DNA of 64,000 nt. It comes from Myxococcales bacterium (GTDB lineage: Bacteria > Myxococcota_A > Polyangia > Fen-1088). How positions within the stretch are numbered: the stretch's first letter is position 1; every line of letters begins with the position of its first letter. This document shows positions 62,589 to 64,000 of the stretch, in pieces. The notes under the pieces were generated by a model, which saw only the letters and a program-made list of their open reading frames with translations, was not told the DNA's origin and ran no database searches. The translations under genes and the position numbers were made by a program. The DNA is taken from contig PLNW01000077.1 in the NCBI GenBank assembly GCA_003142855.1, forward strand, positions 1 to 64,000. Direction: 5' to 3'.

Positions 62589-63380
62589 ATGGGGACGCGA
62601 CCTGCAGCGGTAGCCGGAATGTTCTATCCCGGGGAGGCAAAGCGGTTGACTGCGGCGGTCGAGGCCTACTTGGCTGACGCACACATTGCTCCTCAATCAC
62701 AACCGCCGCCGAAGGCAGTCATCGCTCCGCACGCGGGCTACCAGTATTCCGGGCCCATTGCCGGCAGCGCCTACGGCAGCTTGATTCCCTACGCCAAAGG
62801 CATCGAGCGCGTGATCCTGGTGGGCCCGTCGCATCGCGTGCCTTTTGCCGGCGTGGCAGCCAGCCGCGCCACTGCTTTCGACACGCCTCTGGGTGCAGTG
62901 CTGGTGGATCGCGACGCCGTCGAAGCCTTGCTCAAAGAAGGGCTGATTCAAGAAAACGATGTTGCCCACGCCCGCGAGCACAGTTTAGAGGTGCACCTGC
63001 CCTTTGTGCAGCGGGTTTTCCCCGGCGCGCGCGTGGTGCCGCTTTTGGCCGGGGATCAGGACCACAGCAGCGTGGCCGCAATCTTCGCGCGCCTGTGGGG
63101 CGGGCCTGAGACCGTGATCGTGGTCAGCTCCGACCTTTCCCACTACCACGACTATGAAACCGCCCGTCGCCTCGACCATGAGACCGCCGAGACCATCGAG
63201 GCGCGCCGAGCGGGTGGCGTGGATTTCGACCAAGCCTGCGGCGCCACGCCAGTCAACGCGCTCTTGCAGATCGCCGCAGACAAAGGCCTTGCCGCCGCCA
63301 CCATCGACTTGCGCAATTCCGGCGACACCGCCGGGCCGCGCGACGAGGTCGTGGGCTACGGCGCTTTTGTCTTTGCGTAG
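62589..63380 (+). CDS. Memo-family protein (AmmeMemoRadiSam protein B)
   Basis: A 263-residue Memo-like protein. The dioxygenase-like fold has AVAGMFYPGEAKRLTAAVEAYL, VIAPHAGYQYSGPIAGSAYG, VILVGPSHRVPFAGVA, HAREHSLEVHLPFVQRVFPGA and VVSSDLSHYHDYETARRLD. The His residues in the APHAGY, PSHR and DLSHY blocks fit a metal-binding site. Human MEMO1 is a redox-linked homologue. The divergent radical SAM gene is 42 bases away; an AMMECR1-type protein A gene is not visible in the window. Confidence 0.92.
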   Translation: MGTRPAAVAGMFYPGEAKRLTAAVEAYLADAHIAPQSQPPPKAVIAPHAGYQYSGPIAGSAYGSLIPYAKGIERVILVGPSHRVPFAGVAASRATAFDTPLGAVLVDRDAVEALLKEGLIQENDVAHAREHSLEVHLPFVQRVFPGARVVPLLAGDQDHSSVAAIFARLWGGPETVIVVSSDLSHYHDYETARRLDHETAETIEARRAGGVDFDQACGATPVNALLQIAADKGLAAATIDLRNSGDTAGPRDEVVGYGAFVFA

Positions 63381-63403
63381 CAGATCGACGATAGTGCTCG
63401 GGC

Positions 63404-64000
63404 ATGTGGGCACCAATCGCATCCTTGCTGTGGGCTGGTGCGATCACGGTGTTGCCCACGGGCACGACTTGTCCGAGTGCAAGCGCCATCGCCGCTGAAC
63501 TGGACCGGCTGGGCGCTGTTGCGGCGCTGGCTGCCTTGGGCTCGCCCGAGGTCACAGTCGAAGACGCGAAAATGCACGTGGTTCTTCGCGGCCAGGGCGG
63601 CGCCATGCTGGGTGCTCGTGAGGTCGCGGCGCCCGAGGCTTGCAACGAGCGCGCGACGGTGGCCGCAGTCTTCATTGCGGCCTGGGTGGGTGAGTGGACC
63701 ACCGCGCCCCTGGGCGAGAAACAGAACTCCAAGTTTGAAGCCCCCAACCCCAGCGCAGCACCTGTGTCGTCGGGCGTTCCACGACCGCGCCCAAGGGCTT
63801 TGGACTTGACCAGCCCGGTCAACCTTCCTTCGCGCGAGCAAGTTGCCTTGGCGAAAGCAGAAGACGCCAAGCCTGTGGAGGCGAAGCCAACCCCGCCCAG
63901 GACAAAGGCCGCAGCGCCCGAAAACACGGCGGTTGTTCCCGCCGCCGAGAAACTGAAGCCAGAGACGCGCAGCGAGGTAGCCGGGCTGGGATTCGGCACG
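63404..64000 (+). CDS. Exported protein, unknown, cut by window end
   Basis: A frame of 199 codons from ATG 63404 to the window end with no stop. The N-terminus is signal-like (MWAPIASLLWAGAITVLPTG). A conserved-looking segment follows (CPSASAIAAELDRLGAVAALAALGSPEVTVEDAKMHVVLRG, and CNERATVAAVFIAAWVGEW). From about residue 110 it is rich in Pro, Ala, Lys and Glu, a linker. The pattern (short periplasmic domain, linker, then probably a larger C-terminal part) is common in myxobacterial surface proteins. The rest lies outside the window. Confidence 0.65.
   Translation, partial: MWAPIASLLWAGAITVLPTGTTCPSASAIAAELDRLGAVAALAALGSPEVTVEDAKMHVVLRGQGGAMLGAREVAAPEACNERATVAAVFIAAWVGEWTTAPLGEKQNSKFEAPNPSAAPVSSGVPRPRPRALDLTSPVNLPSREQVALAKAEDAKPVEAKPTPPRTKAAAPENTAVVPAAEKLKPETRSEVAGLGFGT

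Overview
The window is GC-rich DNA with dense coding. Many genes start with GTG or TTG, and the genes reach both window edges. Glycine/threonine-rich lipoprotein linkers, a lipoprotein with a MYXO-CTERM-like tail (Cys, hydrophobic stretch, poly-Arg), a thrombospondin-type-3 OmpA protein, two glycine-rich RRM proteins flanking rpoZ, and meso-DAP peptidoglycan genes together suggest a myxobacterium-like member of the Myxococcota (former Deltaproteobacteria). This is an inference from gene style, because no rRNA gene is present.

Layout. 0-4.8 kb: two decayed IS91-type transposase pieces around a polytopic membrane/TPR protein and two exported proteins. 4.8-9.3 kb: murB, an OmpR-type response regulator with its kinase, and a divergent B12/radical-SAM gene. 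9.3-12.7 kb: RRM gene, rpoZ, RRM gene, then an NtrC-type regulator whose GAFTGA loop is altered. 12.9-22.4 kb: a PEP-synthase-like phosphotransferase paired with a lipocalin-like partner, then an envelope block (OmpA/TSP3, a glycine-rich surface lipoprotein, a GH43-like lipoprotein). 22.6-28.9 kb: accessory genes, including an antitoxin next to a frameshifted PIN toxin and a SEFIR-domain protein. 29.0-32.5 kb: leuA preceded by a leucine-rich leader peptide and attenuator, rpiA, and a Fic-like protein with a changed catalytic motif.

32.7-44.1 kb is a tight division and cell-wall operon: rsmH-ftsL-ftsI-murE-murF-mraY-murD-ftsW-murG. Most junctions overlap or are a few bases apart. mraZ is not found upstream, and murC, ftsQ, ftsA and ftsZ do not follow murG. 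murB lies 27 kb away on the other strand. 44.2-64 kb holds mostly housekeeping and regulatory genes: HDOD protein, MinD/FlhG-like ATPase, exported M3 peptidase, rhomboid, SIR2-like protein, uvrC, hflX, methyltransferase, metallo-hydrolase, CtpA-type protease, zinc-ribbon protein, HAD phosphatase, YchF-like ATPase, the AmmeMemoRadiSam radical-SAM/Memo pair, and an exported protein cut by the window end.

The most striking element is the leuA leader: seven Leu codons in about 20, an 11-bp perfect antiterminator pairing, and a terminator with a U-tract. Other points are the altered sigma-54 contact loop, the phosphotransferase/lipocalin-like pair, two possible NAD-related immune-type proteins (SEFIR and SIR2-like), and a dispersed intergenic repeat.
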